Positions 15,125-24,000 of a stretch of DNA of 27,450 bases are shown here, piece by piece. Source of the stretch: a bacterium (GTDB lineage Bacteria; UBP14; UBA6098); the NCBI GenBank assembly GCA_030642425.1, contig DAOWNU010000002.1, positions 1-27,450 of the forward strand. Direction: 5' to 3'. The translations under genes were made by a program, and so were the position numbers. The notes below the pieces were generated by a model. It was given only the letters and a program-made list of their open reading frames with translations. It did no database searches and was not told where the DNA came from. The first letter of the stretch is position 1. The number at the start of each line of letters is the position of its first letter.

Positions 15125-16660
15125 GTGAGTCCATCCGATACAAATGAAGTTTCCGAGCTGAACCGACGGGCATACCGCGGCGGAACCGCAATGATCGCGG
15201 GCAAGATATTGAATCAGATCATTGCCTTCGGCGTGGTCTGGCTGCAAGTACACTATCTTTCCGTTTGGGCCTACGGCGTATTCGAGATGTTCATGGGCAC
15301 TTTTTTTTATATTGCGACCCTGGGCAATTTTGGCGTTTTGGATATTGCCAGAAGATTCCTGCCCGAGTTTGCGGAGAAAGAAAACCGGTATTCCATCTCT
15401 ATCACAGTCAGGGCCTTGCTCATTGTCCGATTTATGGCCGCGGCATTTTTTGTGATTCTAATGGTTCTTTGTTTCGACAAAATTGGCCCCATATTAAACA
15501 TAGCAGAATACAAATCCGCTTTCACCTTATTCGCCATCGGCGTCCTGATAACAATGGAAGCGACCCTCTTGAGTTACATATACTGGGCGCTTCTGAAGCA
15601 AGCAAAATATGTCTTAGTTTTTTCGATTTATAACATCTTCCGTCTTGTAGCCTTCTATTTTGCCCTGAGTTCCGGCGGAGGTCTGGTGGCGGCCCTCGCG
15701 GTGGACGCCCTCAGCCAACTGGTGCTTTTTCTGGGGTTGTATATTCCTTTCTCGACCGAATACGGGCTGACCCGACCGGCGGAATATAAGCCTATTCCCG
15801 TGAAAAGGATGATCCATTACGGCGCCTACATGTATCTCGGCAACCTCGGCCATCTGTTTTTCAACACAACCACGGATCTCTATGTTATCTCCGCTTTTAT
15901 GGGAAAGATCGCCCTCGGATACTATTCGTTCGCTGTAAAAATAAGCATGGCCGCAAATAAATGGATGCCGGATAAACTCGTCGGTTCCGTTATCGAGACG
16001 GTCTTATATCGTGACTATACGCGCCGCAATTCTTCGGAGGCTTTGCCGGAGCAGTTTTCAAAGATCGTCGGCGCTCTGACCTTTTTCATTATTCCGACAG
16101 CAGTTTTTCTGATCGCTTTTCACGAACCGCTGATCCGGTATATTTTCGACCCAAAATTCCTTCCGGCGGGAGGAATTCTTGCGGGGCTTGCCATTGTTTT
16201 TGCAATATCTGCGATTCGTTTTCCCCTCGTTTTGATTGCAACCGCAAAAGAAAAGGTCAAATTACTTTTTGCAGCTCAGGCCATTTTTGCCGTTTATAAT
16301 CTGGTGGCCGATATTCTTCTGGTTCCGATATGGGGACTCTGGGGCGCCGTAATTGCCACGGGAAGTTCGATGGTTTTTCTTATCGCCACGCTTTGGATCG
16401 GACTCGACAGAACCGTTCCCCTCCGTGTGGAGGCCGGGATTATTATCAGGGTCTTAATAAACTCTGCCATTATGGGCCTGTTCTTTTATTTTATAAAATC
16501 GAGTGTGCACTCGGCTGGGACTTTTTTTATTGCTTTCGCCGTTGGTGGCGCGCTATATCTGCTTTTAAGTTATATCAATTGCCCATTCGACAAAGAACTC
16601 TTAAGAAAGGTCTGGGCTGTAATTAAGGGCTTAAGATCGAGGAATAACACGCCGGAGTGA
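15125..16660 (+). CDS. Wzx-like polysaccharide flippase (MATE/MVF superfamily)
   Basis: 511 aa with about 12-14 membrane segments. The N-terminus (NRRAYRGGTAMIAGKILNQI, then YLSVWAYGVFEMFM) and mid-protein FSVKISMAAN-type helix (YYSFAVKISMAANKW) match polysaccharide/O-antigen transporters. It should flip undecaprenyl-linked units across the inner membrane. The first codon is GTG at 15125; an ATG 22 codons later is the alternative. The ribosome-binding site is weak. It is 205 bases after the Wzy-like gene and a candidate terminator lies between. A six-bp inverted repeat (CCGTCA/TGACGG, 16662-16683) lies just after its stop, without a T-run. Confidence 0.9.
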   Translation: MSPSDTNEVSELNRRAYRGGTAMIAGKILNQIIAFGVVWLQVHYLSVWAYGVFEMFMGTFFYIATLGNFGVLDIARRFLPEFAEKENRYSISITVRALLIVRFMAAAFFVILMVLCFDKIGPILNIAEYKSAFTLFAIGVLITMEATLLSYIYWALLKQAKYVLVFSIYNIFRLVAFYFALSSGGGLVAALAVDALSQLVLFLGLYIPFSTEYGLTRPAEYKPIPVKRMIHYGAYMYLGNLGHLFFNTTTDLYVISAFMGKIALGYYSFAVKISMAANKWMPDKLVGSVIETVLYRDYTRRNSSEALPEQFSKIVGALTFFIIPTAVFLIAFHEPLIRYIFDPKFLPAGGILAGLAIVFAISAIRFPLVLIATAKEKVKLLFAAQAIFAVYNLVADILLVPIWGLWGAVIATGSSMVFLIATLWIGLDRTVPLRVEAGIIIRVLINSAIMGLFFYFIKSSVHSAGTFFIAFAVGGALYLLLSYINCPFDKELLRKVWAVIKGLRSRNNTPE

Positions 16661-16798
16661 TCCGTCAGATGTAAAGTTGACGGTTAGCGCTCTCGTTTTC
16701 CAAAGATCTTATTCATAAAAAAATTCAAAAATTGCTTGATAAACACGGAAAAAGGCTTTTTATGATGTAATGTTTATCTCGGTATCTCGGATAAAGAA

Positions 16799-17659
16799 AT
16801 GTATCAAGAAAAGAAAATAATAATTACAGGCGCGAAAGGCATGATGGGCTCGGATGTCGTCCCGATCCTTTCCGAAAACTATTCTGTTGTCCCAACAGAT
16901 AAAGAAGAACTCGATATTACCGATGCCGGGCAGATCGAAGATTGGTTCGACAGAGTTCGACCGGATTGGGTAGTTCACATGGCGGCCCTGACCGACCTGG
17001 ATTTCTGCGAGGAAAATCCGGACATTGCCCATGAGGTGAACAACGCCGGGACGGAAAAGATCGCCGCGGCCTGCAAAAAGCGCGGGATTGGAATGATCTA
17101 TATCTCGACCTCGGGAATATTCTCGGGGAAAAAGGATAAACCCTATACGGAGGACGATATTCCGAAACCGGTGAACGTGTATGGACAAAGCAAATACCAC
17201 GGAGAGTTGGCGGTTCAAAAGATACTCGAGGGCGAGAAGTGGATGATTCTCCGTGCCGGATGGCTTTTTGGCGGCGGCGAAAACGATATCAAATTCGTGG
17301 GGAAAATGATCAAACTTGCCAGAACTATTTCAGAAATTTCGGCGGTCGATAATATTTTCGGTTCACCGAATTATACTGTGGACATCGGGCGATTGATATG
17401 TTATCTTATTGAAGAAGAAATGAGGGGCGTGTTTCATGTCGGCAACGAAGGTCTTGCAACAAGGCTCGACCTTGCCGAGGCTATTGTCGAGCTTTCGGGC
17501 GCCGACTGCACGATTAAACCGGTTCACTCGTCCGTATTTCCGACGAAGGCGCCGCGTCCGCCGATGGAGGCGATAGTAAATTCGCGGCTCTTGAGGATAG
17601 GCTACGAAATGCGCCCGTGGCGCGAAGCGTTGAAAGATTATATCGAGCGGCTCAGATGA
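16799..17659 (+). CDS. rmlD: dTDP-4-dehydrorhamnose reductase-like protein
   Basis: 286 aa, RmlD length. NAD(P)-binding GAKGMMG (11-17), AALTDLDFCEENP, STSGIFSG, the catalytic Tyr128-x3-Lys132 (YGQSK), and SPNYTVDIGRL near the middle. The family reduces dTDP-4-keto-rhamnose to dTDP-L-rhamnose. RmlA, RmlB and RmlC are not in this window. Specificity is inferred from the family; related reductases act on other dTDP sugars. The ribosome-binding site is poor. Its stop overlaps the ATG of the glycosyltransferase (ATGA), a coupled pair. Confidence 0.85.
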   Translation: MYQEKKIIITGAKGMMGSDVVPILSENYSVVPTDKEELDITDAGQIEDWFDRVRPDWVVHMAALTDLDFCEENPDIAHEVNNAGTEKIAAACKKRGIGMIYISTSGIFSGKKDKPYTEDDIPKPVNVYGQSKYHGELAVQKILEGEKWMILRAGWLFGGGENDIKFVGKMIKLARTISEISAVDNIFGSPNYTVDIGRLICYLIEEEMRGVFHVGNEGLATRLDLAEAIVELSGADCTIKPVHSSVFPTKAPRPPMEAIVNSRLLRIGYEMRPWREALKDYIERLR

Positions 17660-18834
17660 GAATTGCAATTCTTGGAATAAGGGGAATTCCCGCATCATAC
17701 GGCGGTTTTGAAACGAACGCCGAGATAACGGCCAAATCTTTGGTCGAGCTTGGCCACGAAGTCGTTGTCTATTGCCGGGGACGGCGAGGGGGACGCTCGC
17801 GAACATGGGAAGGTGTTAAGCTGACATACCTGCCATCGATAGAGTCCAGAAACCTATCCACGATAAGCCATACAACACTCTCCGCACTGCACGCCCTCTT
17901 CCGCCGATTCGATGTCATACACATGTATAATGTCGGCAATTCCCATCTGATCCCGCTCCTTCGCCTGTTCGGCAAGCGTGTGATTATTTCCGTGGACGGT
18001 GTCGAGTGGCGCAGAAAGAAGTTCGGTGTTTTCGGCAGTATGTGGATGCATATCTCGGAGCGTTTTGCGCTATGGTTCTCCAACGGCATCGTTGTGGACT
18101 CGCTCAAGGTGGGCGAATACTACAAGAACCAATACGATTCCGAGACGGTGTATATTCCTTATGGCAGCAGTCTCCTCGATAACGGCGATCACGCGGATAT
18201 GCTGAAAAAATTCGGACTCGAACCGAAAAGATACCTGCTTTTTGTGGGAAGATTTATCCCGGAAAAGGGAGTGGACAAACTTTTGAAGGCTTATGGCGAT
18301 GTTCGGTCGGATATGCCGCTGGTCGTTGTTGGCGATAACCCCTATAACCGGAATTATGTCGAATATCTCAAGAGGATGGCCCCTCCCGGAGCGATTTTTC
18401 CGGGTGCGATATACGGCATGGGTGTCAGCGAATTGTATCGAAATTCCTATTTATTTATCAGCCCCAGCGAACTGGAGGGAACCAGTCCGGCATTGCTCGA
18501 GGCCATGGGGGCCGGAACTTGCGTGGTGGTCAACGGCATACCGGAACAGCTCGAGACAATAGGCGATGCCGGCATTCATTACAAAACGAACGACCTGAAC
18601 GACCTGACCCGGAAGGTTCAGGAGCTTATCGACAACCCGTCTCTGCGGGATTTTTATGCGAAGAAGACCACGGAGAGAGCGAAAAGATATTACCGCTGGG
18701 TGGATGTGATTAGCCGATACGAGGCTTTTCTCAAGGAGGTCGCCGGATTGCAGCAGGTTCCCATCAGGCGCAAGGTCGGGATTGAGCTTATGGAGTCGCC
18801 AAAAGACCATGCAACGACTTCTAACCCCCTCTGA
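17656..18834 (+). CDS. GT4 glycosyltransferase with DUF1972 N-domain, likely rhamnosyltransferase
   Basis: 392 aa starting at the ATG that overlaps the rmlD stop; an in-frame start 39 bases earlier would lie inside rmlD. N-terminal ILGIRGIPASYGGFET is the DUF1972 signature found in rhamnosyltransferases such as WchF-type enzymes. C-terminal GT-B features: FVGRFIPEKGVDKLL (197-210), GDNPYN, and E274-x7-E282 in LEGTSPALLEAMG. It probably transfers a sugar, plausibly rhamnose given the coupled rmlD, to a lipid-linked glycan at the inner face of the membrane. A hairpin with a T-rich tail follows four bases after the stop. Confidence 0.88.
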   Translation: MRIAILGIRGIPASYGGFETNAEITAKSLVELGHEVVVYCRGRRGGRSRTWEGVKLTYLPSIESRNLSTISHTTLSALHALFRRFDVIHMYNVGNSHLIPLLRLFGKRVIISVDGVEWRRKKFGVFGSMWMHISERFALWFSNGIVVDSLKVGEYYKNQYDSETVYIPYGSSLLDNGDHADMLKKFGLEPKRYLLFVGRFIPEKGVDKLLKAYGDVRSDMPLVVVGDNPYNRNYVEYLKRMAPPGAIFPGAIYGMGVSELYRNSYLFISPSELEGTSPALLEAMGAGTCVVVNGIPEQLETIGDAGIHYKTNDLNDLTRKVQELIDNPSLRDFYAKKTTERAKRYYRWVDVISRYEAFLKEVAGLQQVPIRRKVGIELMESPKDHATTSNPL

Positions 18835-18838
18835 TTGT

Positions 18839-18869
18839 CGGGTGGAAATGAGATCGCCCGGTTTCTTCT
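18839..18869 (+). terminator. Intrinsic terminator after the glycosyltransferase
   Basis: CGGGTG (18839-18844) pairs with CGCCCG (18855-18860), one G-U pair, ten-base loop, followed by GTTTCTTCT. Lies four bases beyond the stop and probably ends the polysaccharide operon. Confidence 0.45.
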
Positions 18870-18909
18870 GCAAATATTTCAGATTCAAAGCTCGCTGTGA
18901 TGCTCTATA

Positions 18910-18976
18910 TATAATATAAGGTAAAGATAAGTCCCGAACTCGAGTTTGGTTTGTATTTTCCGTTTTACTCTATTTA
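18910..18976 (+). promoter_or_regulatory. AT-rich promoter region before the Wzi-like gene
   Basis: A consensus TATAAT at 18910-18915 has no good -35 at normal distance. A second -10-like TATTTA at 18971-18976 ends six bases before the ATG at 18983, which would again give a leaderless start; its best -35 (TTGGTT, 18946-18951) is 19 bases away, longer than usual. A weak AAGAG precedes the ATG, so normal initiation is also possible. Confidence 0.3.
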
Positions 18977-18982
18977 AGAGCC

Positions 18983-20497
18983 ATGAAAAATATCAACATT
19001 TTATTAACAATATTTATTTCTCTCTTGACTTTTCTTGCCCTAACCGCAAATGCAGAGACGGGAAGGCTTATGGCCGAGGATTGGCCGGTCCTCGAGGTTT
19101 TTCGGGAGCTTGAATTGCGCGGCGAGGTGCCGATCCAGCGCAATGTTTGGCCGGATCGCTCCGGCAAAATTCTCGAAGACCTGCCGAATGATCCTTCCGG
19201 CGAGGCCGCTCGTTTCTGGACGGAAGAACTTCGACGTGCGCTTTCCAATGTGGAAATCGCCGCCGATACTGTGCTTCTTATTGCCGAGCCGGGTGTCTGG
19301 GGGATACTTAATACCCCCCGCGACACCGACGACCGCCTATATCCAATACTGCGTCTCGGCGGCGGGATGAAAAAAGGCCCGCTGGACGGCTTTGTCTCCT
19401 ATGTTGTCAATATGCGCTGGGCCAAAGAGGATAACTATCGAGGGCGGCAGTGGGAAGGATTCGCCGGAAGGCCGGATCAGGTCTATCTCCGAATGGACGG
19501 CGAGGACTGGGGCGTTCAATTCGGCAAGGATCACATCTCGTGGGCGGAAGGTCTGGTTATCGGGCGCGTCCACGATCCCTTCGAAAGACTCGATTACGAA
19601 CTCAAGGTCGGGCCTTTCGCCCTGTGTGGTTTTGCGAGCTTTCTCGACCCCCTGAGCATTCAAGAGCCGTCCGGAGACAGCACGGTTGTTCGCTGGGCGA
19701 ACCGCTATCTTTCCGGCCACCGTCTGGAGTTCATGTCCCCGCATCTGACTATCGCCCTTTACGAGACGATGCTTTATGGCGGGGTTGGCCGCGCGCCGGA
19801 GATTATTTATCTTGTGCCGCTCTATTGGTTCCACTCGGAACAATTGAACCGCGGTCTGGACGACAATACTATTATCGGGGGCGATTTTCAGGCGCTTTTC
19901 CCGCCCGTAAGGCTCTCTTTCGAGTTCATGGTTGACGATATTCAGGTGGAATCCGCTATCCAGTCCGACGAGGAACCGCCGGAGATAGGCATCGCGGGGC
20001 AGCTCGATTGGGGCGCGACCGTTTTTAAAAAATGGCTTACTATTAGCGCACGCTACGAGGGCGTTACAAACTGGACATATAATCAGCACAAACCCTGGAA
20101 CCGCTATATTTTTATGGACACGCCGCTGGGAAGCGAACTTGGGAACGATGCCGACCGAACATCGTTATCCGCGCAGCTTTATACCGGTCCGTGGGCGATA
20201 ATCGGGACGCGGGCCTTTTTCCACCGTAAAGGCGAAGGGGATATCTATGCCGACTGGACCGAGCCGTGGATGGATGTCGATGGCGCGTATTCAGAGCCAT
20301 TTCCCACCGGAATTGTGCAGGAAACTCTCGGATTCAATCTCGACTGGAAAGGCTATTATAATAGGTATGGGTTCTGGAAAATCGGTTTTGAATACGGAAA
20401 TGTCTCCAATGCGGAACATGTCTCGAAAAAAAAATGTGACTACTGGAAATTGGTTGTAGAGCTAACTGGCTCTCTCAACTTACGAATTGACATTTAA
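18983..20497 (+). CDS. Wzi-like outer-membrane beta-barrel protein (capsule assembly family)
   Basis: 504 aa. Signal peptide about 1-24 (cleavage after ANA). A short helical part (about 25-80, EVFRELELRGEVPIQ) precedes amphipathic beta strands with frequent aromatic residues to the C-terminus. Family signals include the sections APEIIYLVPLYWFHSEQLNRG, DDNTIIGGDFQALFPP and the repeated LSAQLYTGPWAI-type strands. Wzi-type proteins sit in the outer membrane and help attach or organise surface polysaccharide. It follows the polysaccharide operon but after a terminator, and precedes the giant protein gene. The identification rests on layout and short motifs. Confidence 0.7.
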   Translation: MKNINILLTIFISLLTFLALTANAETGRLMAEDWPVLEVFRELELRGEVPIQRNVWPDRSGKILEDLPNDPSGEAARFWTEELRRALSNVEIAADTVLLIAEPGVWGILNTPRDTDDRLYPILRLGGGMKKGPLDGFVSYVVNMRWAKEDNYRGRQWEGFAGRPDQVYLRMDGEDWGVQFGKDHISWAEGLVIGRVHDPFERLDYELKVGPFALCGFASFLDPLSIQEPSGDSTVVRWANRYLSGHRLEFMSPHLTIALYETMLYGGVGRAPEIIYLVPLYWFHSEQLNRGLDDNTIIGGDFQALFPPVRLSFEFMVDDIQVESAIQSDEEPPEIGIAGQLDWGATVFKKWLTISARYEGVTNWTYNQHKPWNRYIFMDTPLGSELGNDADRTSLSAQLYTGPWAIIGTRAFFHRKGEGDIYADWTEPWMDVDGAYSEPFPTGIVQETLGFNLDWKGYYNRYGFWKIGFEYGNVSNAEHVSKKKCDYWKLVVELTGSLNLRIDI

Positions 20498-20624
20498 TAT
20501 AATCGCTTGAATGACAATGGGATATAGTGCCATAGATAATCATAAAACAAAGGGAAATCTTGAAACATTTCTTGTTGCAACGAGTTAGGGAAAAAATAAA
20601 AAAAAATATTTCTTTTTTTTTTGT

Positions 20625-20652
20625 TTGACTTATGCAAAAATGCACTTATATT
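20625..20652 (+). promoter_or_regulatory. Distal promoter of the giant gene
   Basis: TTGACT (20625-20630), 16-base spacer, TATATT (20647-20652). The predicted start near 20659 gives a leader of about 370 bases. Confidence 0.5.
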
Positions 20653-20790
20653 GATATAAGCTTGACTCCCGACACGTTAAAAAAACGGGAGTGTAGAGGA
20701 GAGAATGCCTTTCGAGAAGCGTGGTAGAAAAATTTAAAGAATGGCGTAAATGTAAAGAAGACGTTTATTTTCAGGGAGAAAAAAAAGGAC

Positions 20791-20819
20791 TTGACAGAAT
20801 AGGTTTCATATCCTATTTT
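20791..20819 (+). promoter_or_regulatory. Proximal promoter of the giant gene with an operator-like palindrome
   Basis: TTGACA (20791-20796), 17-base spacer, TATTTT (20814-20819), the same hexamers and spacing as at 4942-4970. An inverted repeat AATAGG (20798-20803) / CCTATT (20812-20817) fills the spacer and overlaps the -10, a position where a bound protein would block polymerase. Start near 20826, leader about 205 bases. Confidence 0.55.
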
Positions 20820-21030
20820 AAGCCAAACCTGCCGGAATGGCGGCAGTGCGTTTATTTGTATGGGCGATGATTGTGCCGCGCTTTGTATTGCAGAGCGTTT
20901 TATGGAACTTTAATTTGGAAGTTTAAAAAAAATGGAAGTTAGAAAAAATAAAAATAAAGGAAATTCTAAATCGCACATTCATGTGAGAGGGTTTCTAAAA
21001 ACACTAAAAAAAGGAAAGGAGAAGGGCGTT

Positions 21031-24000
21031 ATGGGAAAAAACACCGTATTTGCAGCCCTACTGCTTGGACTACTAATCTCTACCGGCGCGATTTTGGCGC
21101 AGGGAGGGAGTGGCAGCGACTGGCAGTACTGCAACGCCTTCAACATTGTCGAACCTGATGGGACTCCTGGGGGTCCCGTGTATGGACACGACATTCCGTC
21201 CTGGTACACTACTGACTACTCGACCGTGAGCAGTTTTACTCCCGCGACGACATGGCGGCGCGCGAGCTATGAACTGAACCCGGCGGGGGAAGAAGTTCCG
21301 GTGCGCATTAGCCACGAAAATGTGGTTCTCCGTCTGGATCTTCTCTCTGGAACTGATAACGTCGAGTTGAGAGGCGTTAGACTAACCCTTTTCGGTTCGC
21401 GTGACTTCGATCCGAACGAGGATTTCGCACCGATTCACCCCGAATCGACGGCGATTCACTACGATGTTGATGTGACCGAGTCCGACACCCTTACCGGTGT
21501 CCAGTTCTATATCGACAAGGGCGTTTCCGCGCTCTCCGATGTGGATATTCTCGACCGCATCGATATTATGGGTATTGCCGAACAGCTCATTATCGACACT
21601 CTCATTCAGCCGAGGGACACTTACGATCCTTCGAGCCCCTCGCACACCGAGGACACCTTGCTCGAGGCCAACAAGTGGACGCTTGTTTCAACCGCGCCCG
21701 GCACAGGCTGGAAAACATGGGAAGCGACCTTCTATTTCGAGGACGCTATTAACATTCCGTATGAGGCCACTTTCAACAGTGCGCTCTATGGACTCCCATT
21801 CTACCGCATCTGGATCGCACTTCAGATGGCGGGATGCCATGAGTGCTATGGTGTGGAAGGAGAACTCGGCGGCATCGAGGGTATCTCGAACTCCGACTCG
21901 TTCTATGTCGAGATCGAAGAACGCGGCGACCTGATTTGCTACCGCTACAATCCGCCTATTATCGACCTCGTGGACATGACCTCCACTCTGACCGACGTTC
22001 TACGCGGCAACCCGTATCCCGATCCCTCCACTGCCGCCCGCTGGGCACGTAGCGAGATGATCAAGGGTTGGGACGAGATTCCTCCGTTCATTCAGCAGCT
22101 TTGGCCCAGGAATCTTATTTCCACAAATGACTGGTATTCGGACAGCGTTCTTTGCGGCGAGATCAACGATTCGATCTTCACAGCAGACGAAGAACAGCCG
22201 ATTTCCGTAACCACTCAAGACTTCGGAACTTGTGTGGACACAGCATTTATGGAGATTCGCTACATCAACGACGAGTTTATGCATACTTCCCCGGGAACGA
22301 ATTTCTGGGGCCGTATTGACTCAATCGTCTGGACAAATCCGCTCGAATACGCCTATGACGACACCAACGGCGGCAACGAGACCGGTTGGCTGTGGCAATA
22401 CAAGCATTGCTACAACAACGGCACGGGTTGGGGAACCACCGGCTGGACTACGCTGAGCAATGCTCACAGCGAGGCCTACGCCACATGGATCCATCCCCAG
22501 TGCGGAACCGACTCTTTCGTCGTTATGGTCGGCAACGACAGCACAATGTCAAGACTGCCTGTGTTCGAAGACGGCGCTTATGTGCAGGTAACATTCCGTT
22601 GCTTCAGCCGCACGAACAATTTCAGGTATGACTACGGCTGGACGCTTTCACCGGGCGTGATGAACGACACGGTCTGGACGTTCAAAGTTGACCTTTCCGG
22701 TCCGAACGCAGAACTGGATTGTCCTTCCCCCGAAGGCCATGACAACGAGACCCGTGAGTTCTCCGGCGCAAATGTCCGCCGCGACTACATCGAAGGCCAG
22801 TGGAAATACTGGCGCTGGCTCGCGGACAGCCTGCCGACTCTTCGTCTCGATGTCTATGACGACTACCACGCCGTCCACGACCACGACAACCACGGTATAA
22901 GCACATGGGCTGGCGGTGTCGGTGGTTCCGGTATCAACTGGCGCGACTTCGAGATTACCTTTGCAATCGAGCATTGCAATGGCGATTGGGACACCATTAT
23001 AGTCAACGAGAACGATGTGAACTTTGGTGTCTGGATCGACGAAGAGAACAACGGCTACAATGCCCGGATGTTCATCAACTTCGAGGAACTTGTTATTTAC
23101 CATCCCGGTTGGGCTGGTCTTGTTCCGTTCGCGTCCGGGGATTTTATTTATGTTCTTCTAACCGAGTTGGTCGACGATCCGGACTACGGGCAGCGCTGGG
23201 AACAGTGCATGCTCGGCGACTGGACGACTGTTCCGCCATACTGGAACGATCCCTACTGGGTGATCGACCCGCATCCGTCGGGTTCATGGGGTATTAGCGA
23301 AGGCGCCGATGGTAACTACGGCACCCGCAATACACAAGACGACCATGTTCCGGTTATGTGGGAATCCGTGGGAATCTGCCCCTACTATACTGAATACGCG
23401 TATGACACACTCGGTATTCTCCGTATAGACCTCGAAGGCCCGACTGCGCCGGATACATTCTTCTATCCGCCTCACCAGTGGGTTACTTCCGACAGCTTCC
23501 AGATCATCACTCTGAACATATACGATCAGATTGCCTGCTCTATGTTCGATCTCGATGTCGAAGATCTTCTTATCGAACGTGTTTCCGGTATCTATTCCGG
23601 AAGCTACGATGAAGAAGCGCGCCTCTGCATGAACCTCAAGGTTCGCGGTTGCGACGGAAGCTGGCATCCTTATTATCACACTCTGCCGAGCGGGAGCATT
23701 CCCGACGGTCGTAACTTCTGCGTGGGCGAGCCTGACGCTGTCGGTCTCAATCTCACCAAGAAGTGGAACGAATGGGGTCTTCGTGTTACTTACGATCCCT
23801 ATCGCACCGACACCGACGAGGCTCATTTCCGTCCCGGCGACAAAGTTTGTGTGACAGTCTATGCCTGGGATAACGCCATCACCGATTGCCAGTCCGAACC
23901 GGGAACTGCCGGTCCGGTATCTGGCTGGGATGACGACAACGACCCCTGGACGCCGGCCGAGTTCGACTCTGCAGGCTGGTCGCTGTGGTGTTCCGATGGT

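Larger units (their letters stand above)
20498..21030 (+). other. 533-bp structured leader of the giant gene
   Basis: AT-rich with A and T runs at 20590-20624, two promoters (20625-20652 and 20791-20819) and several hairpins: ACTCCCG/CGGGAGT (20665-20671, 20686-20692, 14-base loop) near the 5' end of the longer transcript, and CTGCCG-GAATGG-CGGCAG (20829-20846) at the 5' end of the shorter one. A ten-codon frame MPFEKRGRKI (20705-20737) has AGGAG three bases before its ATG, a spacing that is rather short. AAGGAG at 21016-21021, nine bases before 21031, is the ribosome-binding site of the giant gene. I recognise no known riboswitch. Confidence 0.55.

Noticed and set aside
20821..20860. c-di-GMP-I (GEMM) riboswitch, suggested by GCCAAACCTGCC and a nearby hairpin
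   Set aside because: The conserved GGACGCAAAGCC segment and the second helix are missing.
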